A stretch of DNA of 64,000 nt, from contig CP075493.1 of NCBI GenBank assembly GCA_021613535.1, positions 17,484,001-17,548,000 on the forward strand, given 5' to 3'. Source of the DNA: Adineta vaga. Lineage: Eukaryota > Rotifera. The notes beneath the pieces are model-generated. The model ran no database searches. It saw only the letters and a list, made by a program, of their open reading frames with translations, and was not told the origin of the DNA. Each line of letters begins with the position of its first letter. Positions within the stretch are counted from its first letter, which is position 1. The translations under genes were made by a program, and so were the position numbers. Shown here in pieces: positions 36,381-47,876 of the stretch.

Positions 36381-37260
36381 GTAAGTTACTCGCAGGACAG
36401 TTGCACGCGGACACTTGCTCGCTGGACATTTGCTCGAAAGGACACTTGCTCGAAAGGACAGTTCCTCGTTATAACGTTTGATCGTCATGATATTTGATCG
36501 CAAATGGGATAATCGTTAACTTTATTGATAGAATTCAGAGCAAAATAAAATAACTAATTTAGATTTATGTAAAGACGACGAATGATCATTAATTTTGAAA
36601 GATGATTAGCGATAGTCAATCATTATAATCGTATAAAAAGCGATATGGTTGCAGAACAGCTCATTTGAAGAATGGTCATGTCTGTTACTCTTGCAACAAC
36701 TTCGAAAAACGCTCCTTTACTCAGTCACAATGAATATTCTTATATTAAAGATCGACAAAATGAGAAAAAGATACTATGGAAATATTCGTCGTTGGCCACA
36801 AGAAACTAGTACAGCACCAATACCATTGAATATTAATTTCCCAATTATTCCAGATGAATTTTATCGAACAACACGTGATACATTGTTTCTTTGTATAGAT
36901 ACTGGTCCAAATTCTGATCGAATGTTAATTTTTCTCACTGACGAACAACGAGACATTATGGAAAATGCTACGGTAAGTTTTTGCTACGTAATTATAAACT
37001 ATTCCGTATTTTTGGCAGGATTTCTTCATAGACGGGACCTTTAAAGTTGAACCAGAAGTTTCGTTTTCGAGTATTCATAATTCATGCTTTTTATCGTGAT
37101 CATATATTCCCTGTATTATTTGTTCGTCTACCTGGTTTTTGCGAGGAATTGTCCTAACGAGCAACTGTCCGACCGAGCAAATGACCTAGTGAGCAAATGT
37201 CCAGCCAGCAAGTGTCCGCGTGCAACTGTCCAACGACCAACTGTCCTGCGAGCAACTGAC
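36381..37260. mobile_element. Foldback element with long inverted ends, MULE-like
   Basis: The left end (36381-36475) and the inverted right end (37151-37260) are made of degenerate units such as GGACAGTTGCTCG and GGACACTTGCTCG. The two ends align imperfectly over about 95-110 bp, and the right end has one extra unit. The inside carries a fragment of a MULE-type transposase in + orientation. Long inverted ends plus MULE transposase fit a Mutator-like element. No clear 8-11 bp target duplication was found. It sits between a truncated gene and an F-box gene whose ATG begins 15 bases after its right end. Confidence 0.65.
36727..37140 (+). pseudogene. MULE-type transposase fragment
   Basis: The first block reads KMRKRYYGNIRRWPQETSTA, FPIIPDEFYRT and LFLTDEQRDIMENAT, up to a donor at about 36973. 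After the acceptor near 37020 it reads FFIDGTFKVEPEVSF, where DGTF carries the first catalytic Asp of MULE-family DDE transposases. A one-base shift near 37060 moves the continuation to another frame: FRVFIIHAFYRDHIFPVLFV and RLPGF. The catalytic domain is cut by the right inverted end of the element, so it cannot be active. Confidence 0.65.
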
Positions 37261-37275
37261 CGTCTCCCCATCGAA

Positions 37276-40200
37276 ATGCCTATTCAATCAAAATTAAGTT
37301 TAGAAACTTTACCAGTTGAATTTGTCTATCGTATTCTCAATCAACTTGATATTTTAACTATTTGTTGGTCATTACAATGTGTTTGTAAACGTTTAAATAC
37401 AATTCTTGATACATATCAACGATATAAAGTATATTTAAATCTTTTAAAAGAATAATTTAAAAAATAATTTAGACACTTAACAATCTTTATTGTCGTTGGA
37501 GAAATGACAAATTCGAAATTTCTGAATGTCAGGTAAATTATTCTATTCAAAAAATGATCATAACTTTAATTTTGATTTTCTAATATCCCATAACGGAAGT
37601 TCAATCATAGATAATATTTAAATTTTGCTCATTTTAAAATAGTCTTGTGAAGGTCTTTATGTAATACATGATTGTCCTATAACTCAAACAAATCATTATC
37701 GTTCTCCAATTGATTATTGGGCTATTCTAAATCGTTATCTGCCTCTTCCAGTTTATCATTTAGCAAAAGTGTTACGATATAATACAGTAAGATTAATTGA
37801 ATTAAATAAAATATTTAGAAAATGAAAATAATTTCTATAGACATTAATTTCATTAAATTTGAACAATTGTATTATTGACAATAAAAGTGCACAATATTTA
37901 AGATTTGCATTAATATATAATACAGTAAAAATGAGTTTTGACATTATTTTTATAAAAACATTTGTTTTTTTCTAGAAACTCAAACAACTCCGTCTCTATG
38001 ATAGTGTAATTAACAAAGAAGGAATTATTGAATTATTAAATGCATTGAAATTAAATTCAGTAAAACTTTCCTCTTATATATTTTTATATTGATTTAGACA
38101 TTAATTGAATTAACAATCCGTGCAATACATGTTGATGATGATCGTATGAATAGTACTTTTTTAATTCTAAATTTAATAAAATATTTCTATTAGACATTGA
38201 AAGAATTATATATTTATCCATGGTTTTAACAATGATAAAATTGAAAAATTACGACAATTGATTCTCATCAAACATGGTCAAATAGTAGGAAAAAAAAACA
38301 TCTTTTGAATTCATATTTCATATATATTGTTTTATAATTAATAAAATAGACATTGACCAAAATCAATTTCGAATCAATGAATTTAAGTGATAAAGAAATC
38401 CAAAATTTAGCTAATGCATTACAAGAAAATCAAGTCAATTTTGTTTTTTCTTCTTTCCAATATATTATTCCATTGTTTATTATAGACATTAATTGATTTA
38501 AATATTGCTGAGAATGAATTTAGTATAGTGAAGGTATTAAATATTTAAGTGATGCATTAAAACGAAATCAAGTCAAATGAAATATTAATTTATCTTTTTT
38601 TTTATAAATCTATTTTTATTCAATTTAGACACTTGTTACACTGAATTTGGATAATAATCAAATAAATACTAATGGTATACAATATTTATCTAATGCATTG
38701 AAAGAAAATAAAGTAATCAGAGTTTTTATTTATATCTTTGAAAGTAAATCTTTATTTCAAATGAATTTAGACACTTAGTAAATTGAGTACGAATAATAAT
38801 GAAATTGATGATGAAGATGCTCAATATTTAGCTGAATTATTGAAAACAAACAATGTTAGATAGATTAATTCTTTATTATTATACATATTTGTATATGATT
38901 TTTCTTTAGATACTCTCTTATTTAAGTCTTTATTCAAATAAAATTACTAATCAAGGTTATTCATATTTAATTAATGTTCTTCAATATAATAAAGTAAATA
39001 AATATCATTTTTAATTCTTTTTAATTCATATTTAGATTTTATATAGACATTAATGATATTATCATTGACTAATTATTCGAATGATCGTTTGGAAAAGCCT
39101 CTAATCGATAAAATTCGTCAAATAAACGTATTTCATAATTTAATTTACTGAAGATAAATTCTTCTAATTTAATCTTTTATTTTAGATATTAACTACAATA
39201 GATTTGAGTAAATATCAAATATCTTATTTTCTAATCGAATTATTTATTATTGCAATGAAAAATAGTTTGGTAAAGTTAATTATTCAATTAATTGATTTTA
39301 AGATTTTTTTTAAATAAGAAAAATAATTCAAAGAATTTTATTTAATATTTAAACAATAGATATTGATCGATTTAAATCTTCAAGGAAATACAATCGATTC
39401 AAAAAGTGTAAAACTTTTAAGTGATATGATAAAAGAAAATAAAGTAAGATCATACTTTTTCTATATATATATATATTATTTCTATTATAATTCTTTTCAT
39501 TTAATTTAGATACTTCAAATATTAAATCTTCAAGACAATACAATTGAAGATAATGGTGCAAAATATTTAGCTGATGGATTAAAAATAAATAAAGTAAAAA
39601 CAATTTCTCTATTTCTACATGTTATCAATATATTTATACTAGCGAGACCTGCGGTGCATATTGCACCGCTATTTTTTATCTTAAATGTAGGATATCGAAC
39701 ATTTCAAGTGACACTGGAAAACAGCCATAGAAATATTATATATTAGACTCGATAGTTTCACAACCTCCCACTCCTATATCTTAAAAATTGAAGGACCCTG
39801 AACCTATAGCACTGTTCAGTTAATACTTGGTCATCTATTCAATTACTCCTTTCGAAGTCAATACGTATCTTAGTATAATATCTGTTCAGGATCTACCGAC
39901 ACCTCTATACAATAGTCCTCTCTGATCTTTCAGTACTCAGATATAACAGCTCTTCAGGACCTACGGATATTGTGACAGTATGTAGTGTTCAGAACCTATC
40001 ATTGCGTCTATAGAGTATCTGGCGTCAAATTTTGAATACCTCCATACAACATACATTTAGGACTTATCGTCATCTCCATTATGTATTTGTTTTGGTTTCA
40101 TCAATGCGAATACAATACGATCCTTGAGGATCAATGGATAGCCCATACTACTATAGCATATCCTTGACGATCTATGACTGTTCTCACAATACAATATTTA

Positions 40201-43064
40201 GTGCCTATAGATACCATCCATGGGATATCGCTGAGGACTTATCACCATTTTCAGAACAAAGTACTTTGGAACTCATTGCCATTCATTTATATAATACCTT
40301 CGAGTCTACGGCACCCCTTATTGTAGTACTCGGGGAGCTATAGATACTCTCACAATGTAGCATCTGGGAATCGATGATTAACTCCATACTACGCTACTTG
40401 GAGATCTACCAGTTTGTCAGTCATATCGTACTTCGGATTCTGCGGTGATCCTCATGATGCAGAACTGTGGGATCTATGTGAATCACTATTTGATAGCCTT
40501 TGGGTGTCGGTAACTATCCTCATGTAAAGCACTGTGCAACACTGTTCGGATAGCTTCAAAAAACGTTTAACCTTTCCATGTATTTTTTACAATACCTTCT
40601 GAAAAAATCCAGACACTTCTATGATATTCGAGAACATTCTAGAAATCCCAGTATAACATACGTAGTTCTGGGGTGCTCTAGAAAATTCTAGAATCCATAT
40701 TCTCTTTGACCCTTGACCTTTAACCTTTGACCCGGCACAGAGAAAGGCACACACACACACACACACTGAACATTATATTATAAGGATTTTAATTAAAATA
40801 GACACTTCAAATATTAAATCTTCGAAATAATCGAATCTGTCTTAATGGTGCAAAACATTTAGTTGATGCATTAAAAACGAATATAGTATGATCAATTTCT
40901 CTATTCTCCTACATCATTTATATATTCTATTGGAAATATAGACATTCGAAACTCTGAATCTTATAGATAATAAGATTGATGTCGAAGGAGAATATTATTT
41001 ATTAAATTGTATAATTGATAATACAGTAAGAAAAATATTTAATTTAATCTGAAGTTTGTTTTTATAGAGAGAAATATTTAGACATCAAAAGAATTGTATA
41101 TTAATAATCATAGAAATCTTGTTGAAAGATTAAAATTCTTCGTTAATATAATAAATCAAATGAAAGTAAAAAAGAAATATTTCTTAAACGAATTGTTTTT
41201 CCATATTGTTTAATTAAAGACATCTATAAGTGTTGATCTTAGTAATAAATTACTTAATAATGCAGACATACGAATCTTAGCAGATGAATTACAATATAAT
41301 ACTGTATAATCAAAATGATTATTTTTTTCTTTTATTGATTTTTATTCAAATGAATATTTAATAGATACTTCAAATATTAAATCTTCAATATAATAAGATC
41401 ACTGAGAATGGTATTAAATATCTTTGTTTGATATTGAAAACAAATCGAGTAAAATAGAATTGAATTTTTTAATTATATATATTTAAATGATTTAATTCAG
41501 ACACTTTCAATATTAAATATAGAAGACAATCTATTTATTCAATCCAATATGGATAATTTCTTCAAATATTATAAAGAAAATCGAGTAAGATTATTATTTA
41601 ACAATCAAATAAATTCAATATATTAATGTCTTTCATTTTTAGATATGCACAATATTTTTCTGGAAATGTAATCAACATCATATCGATGATTTAGTCTTAT
41701 CTATAAATGATTCGAATGTAAAATCATTGTTTGATTTACTTTTTATGAATATATTTATTCAATTTATATTTAGGATACGTTAGATTTTCAAAATAATCGA
41801 ATTAATGTCACTTGTTTATACGATATTTGTCATCAATTACCATTTCTTACAGTAAAATTGATTATTTAATTGTTAAATTTAGATAAATATTTTTTTTTAG
41901 AAAATAACAAGATTAAATTTTGAAAATTGTCAAATAACTGATGAAGCAATGAAATACTTAATTAATATATTAAGAACTAATCAAGTGAGATTCATAATAG
42001 ATATAATATTATTATTTCGATAAATATTTTTAGACAATAATTATGATTAATTTACAAAATAATTTAATAACTGATCAATGTATCAACTGTTTAACTTATG
42101 CATTATCACATAATCAAGTAAGTTTCAACAAAATATATGAAGATATTTATTATAATATATTATAATTTAGACATTGGAAATTTTAAATTTGAAAGGAAAT
42201 AATATATCGAATAGAAAGGCACATCTTATTGCTGATTCCATACGTCATACTACAGTAAATAAAAGAATTTTTTTTTCTTTTTATTTTTCTTCAAATATAG
42301 CCATTTAATGGATTAATATTTGAAAGAAATTATATTGATAATCAAGAGTTACAACAATTGATTGACTCATTAAAAAATGATAGAGTAATATCAATTGTTT
42401 TTTATCAAAAATCTAAAATATTCGATTTAGATTCGAACAACATGGAATCTTCAAAATAAAGGAATTGATATTCGTAATATACGTATTGTAATAAAAGCAC
42501 TTCGGAATAATACGGTAAATTAAGTTTTTCAATTTATTTAATTGTATATATGTTTTCATACAGAGAGTTACTGAATTGGATCTTTCAAACAATGGAATTA
42601 GTAATGAAGGTGGACAAGCGATCGCTTCTTTACTACAACATAATAAAGTATGATTATAAAGAATCAAACATATCAATATATATATAAGATTTTATTTAGA
42701 CACTTTTAAAAATAAATCCTCAACAAAATCGAATTGGAGATGTTGCAATTGAATGTCTAAGAAATGCTTTGAAAAAAAATAAAGTAAGATCTTCAATGTA
42801 ATAATAATTCATCTTTTTCAATATTAAATTCAGACATTAACAAGTTTAGATATTGCATCGAATCGTATTACTAATCAGGGTGCACATGATTTAATGAATA
42901 GTGTACGAGAAAATCAAGTAAAGATTTTTTATTTATATTTTCTTATTTATTTTATAATCTTTTTATAGACACTTAAAATGTTGAATTTAAGTGGGAATTA
43001 CATTACGGATGAAGTTTTGATCAATAATATTAAAATAAATATGGCAAGAATAAAATATTTTTGA
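37276..43064 (+). CDS. F-box protein with about 30 leucine-rich repeats, one repeat per exon
   Basis: Exon 1 (37276-37428) encodes an F-box (LSLETLPVEFVYRILNQLDI, then CVCKRLNTILDTY). Two spacer exons follow (37473 on, and LYVIHDCPITQTNHYRSPID). Then come about 30 exons that nearly all measure exactly 84 bp, phase 0 at both ends, each one 28-residue ribonuclease-inhibitor-type repeat such as TLQILNLQDNTIEDNGAKYL or RVTELDLSNNGISNEGGQAI. Clear examples are 37841-37924 and 37976-38059; the last ends in TGA at 43062-43064. Introns are about 45-70 bp except one of about 1.2 kb near 39595-40800 that holds a minisatellite. F-box/LRR proteins are usually substrate receptors of SCF ubiquitin ligases; that role is inferred. 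Repeat exons near 38098, 38194 and 38485 are disrupted (lengths 46/55, 91 and 86 bp), so the gene may be damaged, or the assembly has indels there. Confidence 0.8.
39595..40800 (+). other. Oversized intron carrying inserted repetitive DNA
   Basis: All other introns of the F-box/LRR gene are about 45-70 bp. This one is about 1.2 kb because of an insertion that includes the palindrome GCGGTGCATATTGCACCGC near 39651, the 34-bp array, a TTTGACC-type short tandem (40712-40737) and a (CA)n run (40749-40767). The reading frame resumes cleanly with TLQILNLRNNRI. Confidence 0.7.
39885..40534 (+). repeat. Degenerate 34-bp tandem minisatellite, about 19 units
   Basis: Successive units such as TTCAGGACCTACGGATATTG..., TTTAGGACTTATCGTCATCT..., TTGACGATCTATGACTGTTC... 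and TTGGAGATCTACCAGTTTGT... restart every 31-40 bases, mostly 33-35. The common core is GGATCTAT followed by about 15 variable bases and a TATAGCAC-like end. Units are strongly diverged, so the array is old. Family members occur at 48281 and, inverted, at 51389. Confidence 0.65.
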
Positions 43065-43444
43065 TCAATGAAATAATTCAACGTTGATAAGACTTAACAT
43101 TTTTATTCAAGACGACTATTTAATTTACAAAGATTTTGTTAAGTTTTCTTCGTATTGTAGTTTCAAGTGTAGATCTTTTATTTAACTTTATCTTCAAATA
43201 TTTTCTTCACTATTTATTTACTTATTAGACATTGAATTCATGTTATAGACGTTCATATACTTAGAACATACTAAAAAGGAAATGACTATATGTACCCAGA
43301 GAAACATAATAGACTAGTCAGCAGAAATCAAACATTATAATTAAATCAAGATAAAAAAATCAACTTAATTTAAATAAGGAACAACTATTTTGCAATAATT
43401 TCTCGTATAATCTGTCCAAAACGTTCGTTCGTGTGACTGTTTTT

Positions 43445-44065
43445 TTTCATAAATAATTCGAGAACGCAGACAGATAGAGATCTACAGATTTTCATAAAAC
43501 GAAAGAGAACTAATTAGGATATCTTTTTCTATGAGATTGTGTAAGATAAAATTCTTTTGAAATTTATCATCGCCGAAAAACATGAAAAAAGAATGCATGA
43601 AACTGACTTGTAATCGAGATGAAGTTTCAATTATAGTCTTTGATTCAGGATACAATGCAAATGGCTCTCTTATTGCAACATAACGTTGACCAAATAAAAT
43701 CGCATATTTAGAGACACAAATAATAGGAAGTTTGACTGATATTTCATCATATTTTCACATTTTTTTATCATAACAACTAAATACAACAATGAAAATGTTA
43801 TGAAAAGTGAGAAAGCGCTTTATATCCTGAATCATAGAATTCAAATCTGTCTATCTAAATCAAAGACTATAATTGAAACTTCATGTCGATTACAAGTTCC
43901 TTTCATGCATTCTTTTTTCATGTTTTTCGACGATGATAAATTTCAAAAGAATTTTATCTTACACAATATTATAGAAAAAAAGATATCCTAATTACTTCTC
44001 GTTCGTTTGATAAAACCTGTAGATCTCTAGCTGTTTCTGTTCTCCAATTGTTTATAATAATAAAA
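43445..44065. repeat. Long imperfect inverted repeat (foldback), arms about 210-240 bp
   Basis: The left arm (43445-43654) and the right arm (43823-44065) are reverse complements at about 85-90% by eye, for example AGATAAAATTCTTTTGAAAT on the left and its exact complement on the right. About 170 bases separate the arms. No terminal target duplication was identified. The small frame at 43800-43991 lies in the right arm and is an artefact. Confidence 0.75.
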
Positions 44066-44305
44066 GAATAAATGTGGAATCCTCGGGTCTTATCTGAGAG
44101 AGGTAGACCATTCTAGAATGTCTACGCATTAAAATTACCACGAGAAATTTTTCGATGAGCAAGATTTCTGATGACTTATTTTTGAATGAATTTTTGTGTT
44201 TGACTCTATCGGAATAACGGTCATATGCAATCTCATGAATCTATAAGAGATCTAGGATAGATAAACATATCAGCATTTTCATAATAGAACATCAATATCA
44301 ATAGT

Positions 44306-44373
44306 ATCTTGAGGGTGTGGGTGAAATTAGTTCTTACTGTGTTCTCGTTCAGTCCACAGCCACCCTCAAGATT
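44306..44373. repeat. Telomere-like palindromic hairpin with perfect 12-bp ends
   Basis: ATCTTGAGGGTG at the left end is exactly mirrored by CACCCTCAAGAT at the right end. The left arm continues TGGGTG and the right arm is preceded by CCACAGC. The clearest copy for defining the ends of the family. Confidence 0.8.
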
Positions 44374-44726
44374 TTGAGATGGAGACTCTTAAGTCGAGTC
44401 AATATTTGTTCGAGGATTATTTTTTACCGAAGACGACTATGACGTATTGTAAAACATAAATCGAAAAGTGAGCTCCGAACCTACGTGTAGTTTACGTGTG
44501 GAACTCACATTTTTTTACTCAAAGTTTTCGTTGTCACTGCAGGAATATCTACACATTTTCTTAACATTAAGGATTGAGAATACGTAGCAAAGAATGTGGT
44601 CTCTTACAAACGAATTCGTAAAACAGCTCTTTTTGAAAACTTGCTTTGTTGTGCGTCGTAGAAATGGTTCCCTTTCTGTGAACAATATACTCGATGCTTC
44701 AATGAAAGAAAAAACGAGAAGATTTT

Positions 44727-46457
44727 TCATTGTTCAAAACATTCACAGTCAAAGTCAAAATCGGGTTTATATTTTTGAATCTGCCCATTGCCAGAGTCGC
44801 TAACGTAAAGATTCCCGTTCGAATCAATTGATAAACCATAAGGATAAGACAATTGATTGGATTTGTTTCCTGGATCATTTCCTCCTACTACAACTTCCCC
44901 TTCGTCATTTCCTTCGCACCATCGCACTACCCGATGATTTAAACAATCTGCAACATAGATTTGACAACAATGATCGACAATGACTCCTGTAGGACGATTC
45001 AATTGATTGACAAGATCGCCTGTTCCATTTCCACCAGCAGCAAAAATTCCTTCTTGCGCATTTTTCACCCATTTCATCACGCGCTCATTGTGCTAATCTG
45101 ATACGTACAGAGATTGATTTTCATCAACAAATATAAATGTAGGATGATTCAGTTGATTCAGACAACTCTCTCGACCATTTCCTTCTGCCACTATTTGTGC
45201 TTGTTTCTCTTCTTCTTTCTATTGTCTTACTTCATGGTTCTCCACGTCGGAAACATAAAGAAATCCATTCTTGTCCTTTGCCAGACCGTAACAAACAATA
45301 TTCGAAATTAGAATTTGTGGTCTTGTTTGATTTAAACTGAGCATCCATCGAGTCACTCGCCTGTTTCCTCGATCGGCAATGATCAAGCAATCATTTTGCT
45401 CATCAACAATGAAATCTGTTGGACAGGATAACTGAAAATCTCTGTTCCCTCTCCCATTTCCTCCTGCCACCGTAATTCCGTCTTTTTTCCATTGCTTATT
45501 CAAGACTAGACTGTGCGAATCGATGTCGTCTAAAAGAATTATAAACAGGCAGGTGTTCTGTGTGATATAAGACAAGCTCATATGGTGTTATACTAAGTGA
45601 TTCTCGGAAAATAATCGACTACTCACATCCCCGTGAATGTCAGAGACCATGAGTCAATTACTTTTTTATCTTCGAGTGAAGTATTTGCTTTCAAACTCGA
45701 GACATTTTTCAAAACTTCACCAAAGAAAAACCGACCTGCGAAGATTTCGCATGTAATCATTCGAAAAAGAAGAGATTCATTTCACCCTTTTTCTCATGCA
45801 CATGTCTGTCAAGGTTTTTTATGAAATCAAACTCTTCATTTGAGGTGTGAATCTTGTGATCGATGTCGACTCTCTTCTACAAAATAATTTGAGCCACAAA
45901 AATTGTTTTTTTCGTTTTTTCCAATCAAATAAGTTGAAAAACTTACATGATGATGATACAGGAATTGTAATCTCATTGATCAATGTTTGCGAACTTGTCT
46001 CAATTGAAAGATCTGGTAAATCAGTTATTTCTTCTGAAATTTTTCTTAATTCTTCTTGCAAACCATTTAAATCCAATTCATTAAAATCATTTTCCTGATG
46101 AATATCTTTCAGTCGTTGTGTTAAATGAATCAATTGATTCTCAATTTTTGCGACACAATTTTTTGTGTATTGAACAGCTAAATTTCGGTACTTTTTCGCT
46201 TTTTTTTTAATTAGATCGATTGAACTTTGTTCTCATTCATTAATTTCTTCGATGAAGCATACGTCTGGTTTAAGTTCCTTGATTGTTTTTTGCAGTTGAT
46301 CACGAGCATTTTCAATTTCAGTAAGATTTGTGCTCATTGTTTGACGATGTTTTGTTAAGTCGTCAACGCAGAACTCATTCGAACATCCGACACATTTATA
46401 AACGTATTTACTTGTATTGCACATGACACACTGTCCATTGCTGTTGTTGCTACTCAT
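44727..46457 (-). pseudogene. B-box/coiled-coil/NHL-repeat (TRIM-like) gene with nonsense codons
   Basis: On - from ATG at 46457: CVMCNTSKYVYKCVGCSNEF and CVDDLTKHRQTM form a B-box-like Cys/His zinc finger. A coiled coil follows (LTEIENARDQLQKTIKEL, IENQLIHLTQRLKDIHQEND), then at least four NHL repeats (TVAGGNGRGNRDFQLSCP, LIIADRGNRRVTRWM, RPTGVIVDHCCQIYVADC, LSYPYGLSIDSNGNLYVSDS). This is the TRIM2/3-like order without a visible RING. The frame is broken by TGA at 46233-46235 (NE*EQ), TAG at 45219-45221 (RQ*KEE) and TAG at 45093-45095 (SD*HNE), and about 200 bp around 45600-45820 is not open. Two of the stops fall where Trp is expected in relatives. A clear pseudogene. Confidence 0.75.
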
Positions 46458-46535
46458 TGCTATGTCTTGAATCGATGATTGAAGACCAAAACGAAGGGAA
46501 AAAATATTCGATTGAATCGTTCCAGTCAATGTCAA

Positions 46536-47433
46536 TCAAAAGTGAAAGAATATAATAAACAACAGAAACAACCCAAGCAGATAAGCAATGAAAAATAAAG
46601 CCTTAGCAATGCATTAAATTTTTTAACGACGTTCAACTTCGTTCTATAGTTGAATGCGTTAAAACGCGTTAAAATGTGCGCTTTTTAAGACTTTATTTTC
46701 GCTAAAAATTTAGCACTTTTTTACGCGTTATTCTCTAGTACGTGCCTGTATGACTTTCTTGTCGTCTATATCATACACTTTTTGCAGTACACATAACTTT
46801 CGGATAAAATCCGAAGTTTCCGCATTTTGTATGAATACTAATCAAAACCGCCATTTTATGAACCATCTTGAGACGCAGGTAAGACTCATCATTGATACAT
46901 CAACCGCTTACTGGCTACAAACAATTCATCTTTAGTAAAAATTATGCTTCTACTAGAGTACCTGCCTTTGATATTGATTCAATCATATAAAATCTAATTA
47001 TTTTAAATTGAACTTGATCTGTTTCAATCATCCTACGGTAGTCACCCATCTGATGAGACCTTTGATAAGTTTGAAACGCGTCATGGCTGCTTGCACTCAC
47101 ACCGCAAAAGCCTTTATTATCATTATATATTAAGGTTAGATCTTAATTTATAACAGTATGAGAAGTCATTTCAAGATGATTTCATTTAAATTGAATTTAT
47201 TTTAAATCATTTTACTGACATTTCCCATCTGATGAGAACTTTAATAAGTTTGAAACTCATCATGGCTGCTTGCACTCACTCACTCACCCTCAACAATTAT
47301 GAGAAGAAAACTCGCACGTATATATAATTTTGAAGTGAATTGAAAGGAGAAAAAAAGAAGGAGAAGAAAAAAGCAAATGCATTAGATGGAAATAATGTCT
47401 GTGTCAACAACTACGTTTTCATCCATTCTATGC
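46536..47433. other. Non-coding stretch with an internal duplication
   Basis: No gene was seen. It contains an imperfect direct duplication with a period of about 180 bp (about 47005-47102 and 47180-47285). Confidence 0.45.
47005..47285. repeat. Imperfect direct duplication, period about 180 bp
   Basis: CCCATCTGATGAGA followed by TAAGTTTGAAAC and CATGGCTGCTTGCACTCAC occurs near 47045 and again near 47225. The second copy runs into a CACTCACCCTCAA half-site of the telomere-like family. Confidence 0.6.
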
Positions 47434-47876
47434 TCACGCAGGAATCCAATGAAACTGAATTTGATTTAACCAACTTCCGTATCTGCCAGTTATATATGAT
47501 AAAACATAACCAGAATACTGTTCGGTAAATGGTGTGTCACTAGAACCGCCACAATAAGCGGTTACGTTTCCTGTACTCGTGGTAAACTGTAAGCCAGTAA
47601 CATATGTTCCACTACGTCCGTCAACTTTCACAATTCTTTCACCAGGAAGTAAATCGAATTGATGTGGTCCTGTATTAGTTCCGCCTCTTCTTGGCGCTTG
47701 TGTGACTACTGAACCTTGTGTTTGGTTACTCGTTTCATAGGTCACTTGAATGGCATCGATATAGCCGCCGCATCTTAAAATAATTGATTTTGGAAAAGTT
47801 CGTCCATATAAACCAACCACATCTAAATCGTTAAAAGGGGAGCCGCCTCCTCCGCCTCGTGAAGTACCAGATGTGG
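47434..47876 (-). CDS. Jacalin-type lectin domain, 3' exon
   Basis: After the acceptor CTAG at 47877 the frame reads TSGTSRGGGGGSPFNDLD, then SIILRCGGYIDAIQVTYE, LLPGERIVKVDGRSGTYVTG, LQFTTSTGNVTAYCGG and SYITGRYGSWLNQIQFHWIP before the stop at 47434. The Gly-rich start, the 'IDAIQVTY' strand, the 'V.G..G.YV.GLQF.T' strand and the final GxYGSxLxQIxFHW are typical of jacalin-related mannose/galactose-binding lectins. The missing 5' exon, ending in phase 1, was not located. The mature domain is complete. Jacalin domains are common in plants, fungi and bacteria but patchy in animals, so horizontal origin is possible. Confidence 0.75.

Larger units (their letters stand above)
43065..44726. other. 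Non-coding stretch with a foldback repeat
   Basis: No gene was seen. Near 43228 a TTAG/ACATTGAATTC segment resembles the start of a leftover LRR exon. The main content is the foldback repeat at 43445-44065 and a telomere-like palindrome at 44306-44373. Confidence 0.45.

Noticed and set aside
37841-43030. Regular 84-bp units separated by ~50 bp as a CRISPR-like or satellite array
   Set aside because: The units are translated leucine-rich repeats with GT...AG borders and diverged DNA; the spacers are introns.
15965-46457. TGA read as Trp (alternative genetic code) because several frames break at Trp positions
   Set aside because: Intact genes (N-myristoyltransferase, DUF4419, the three-module receptor) use TGG for Trp and end at ordinary stops, and the broken genes also contain TAA, TAG and frameshifts.
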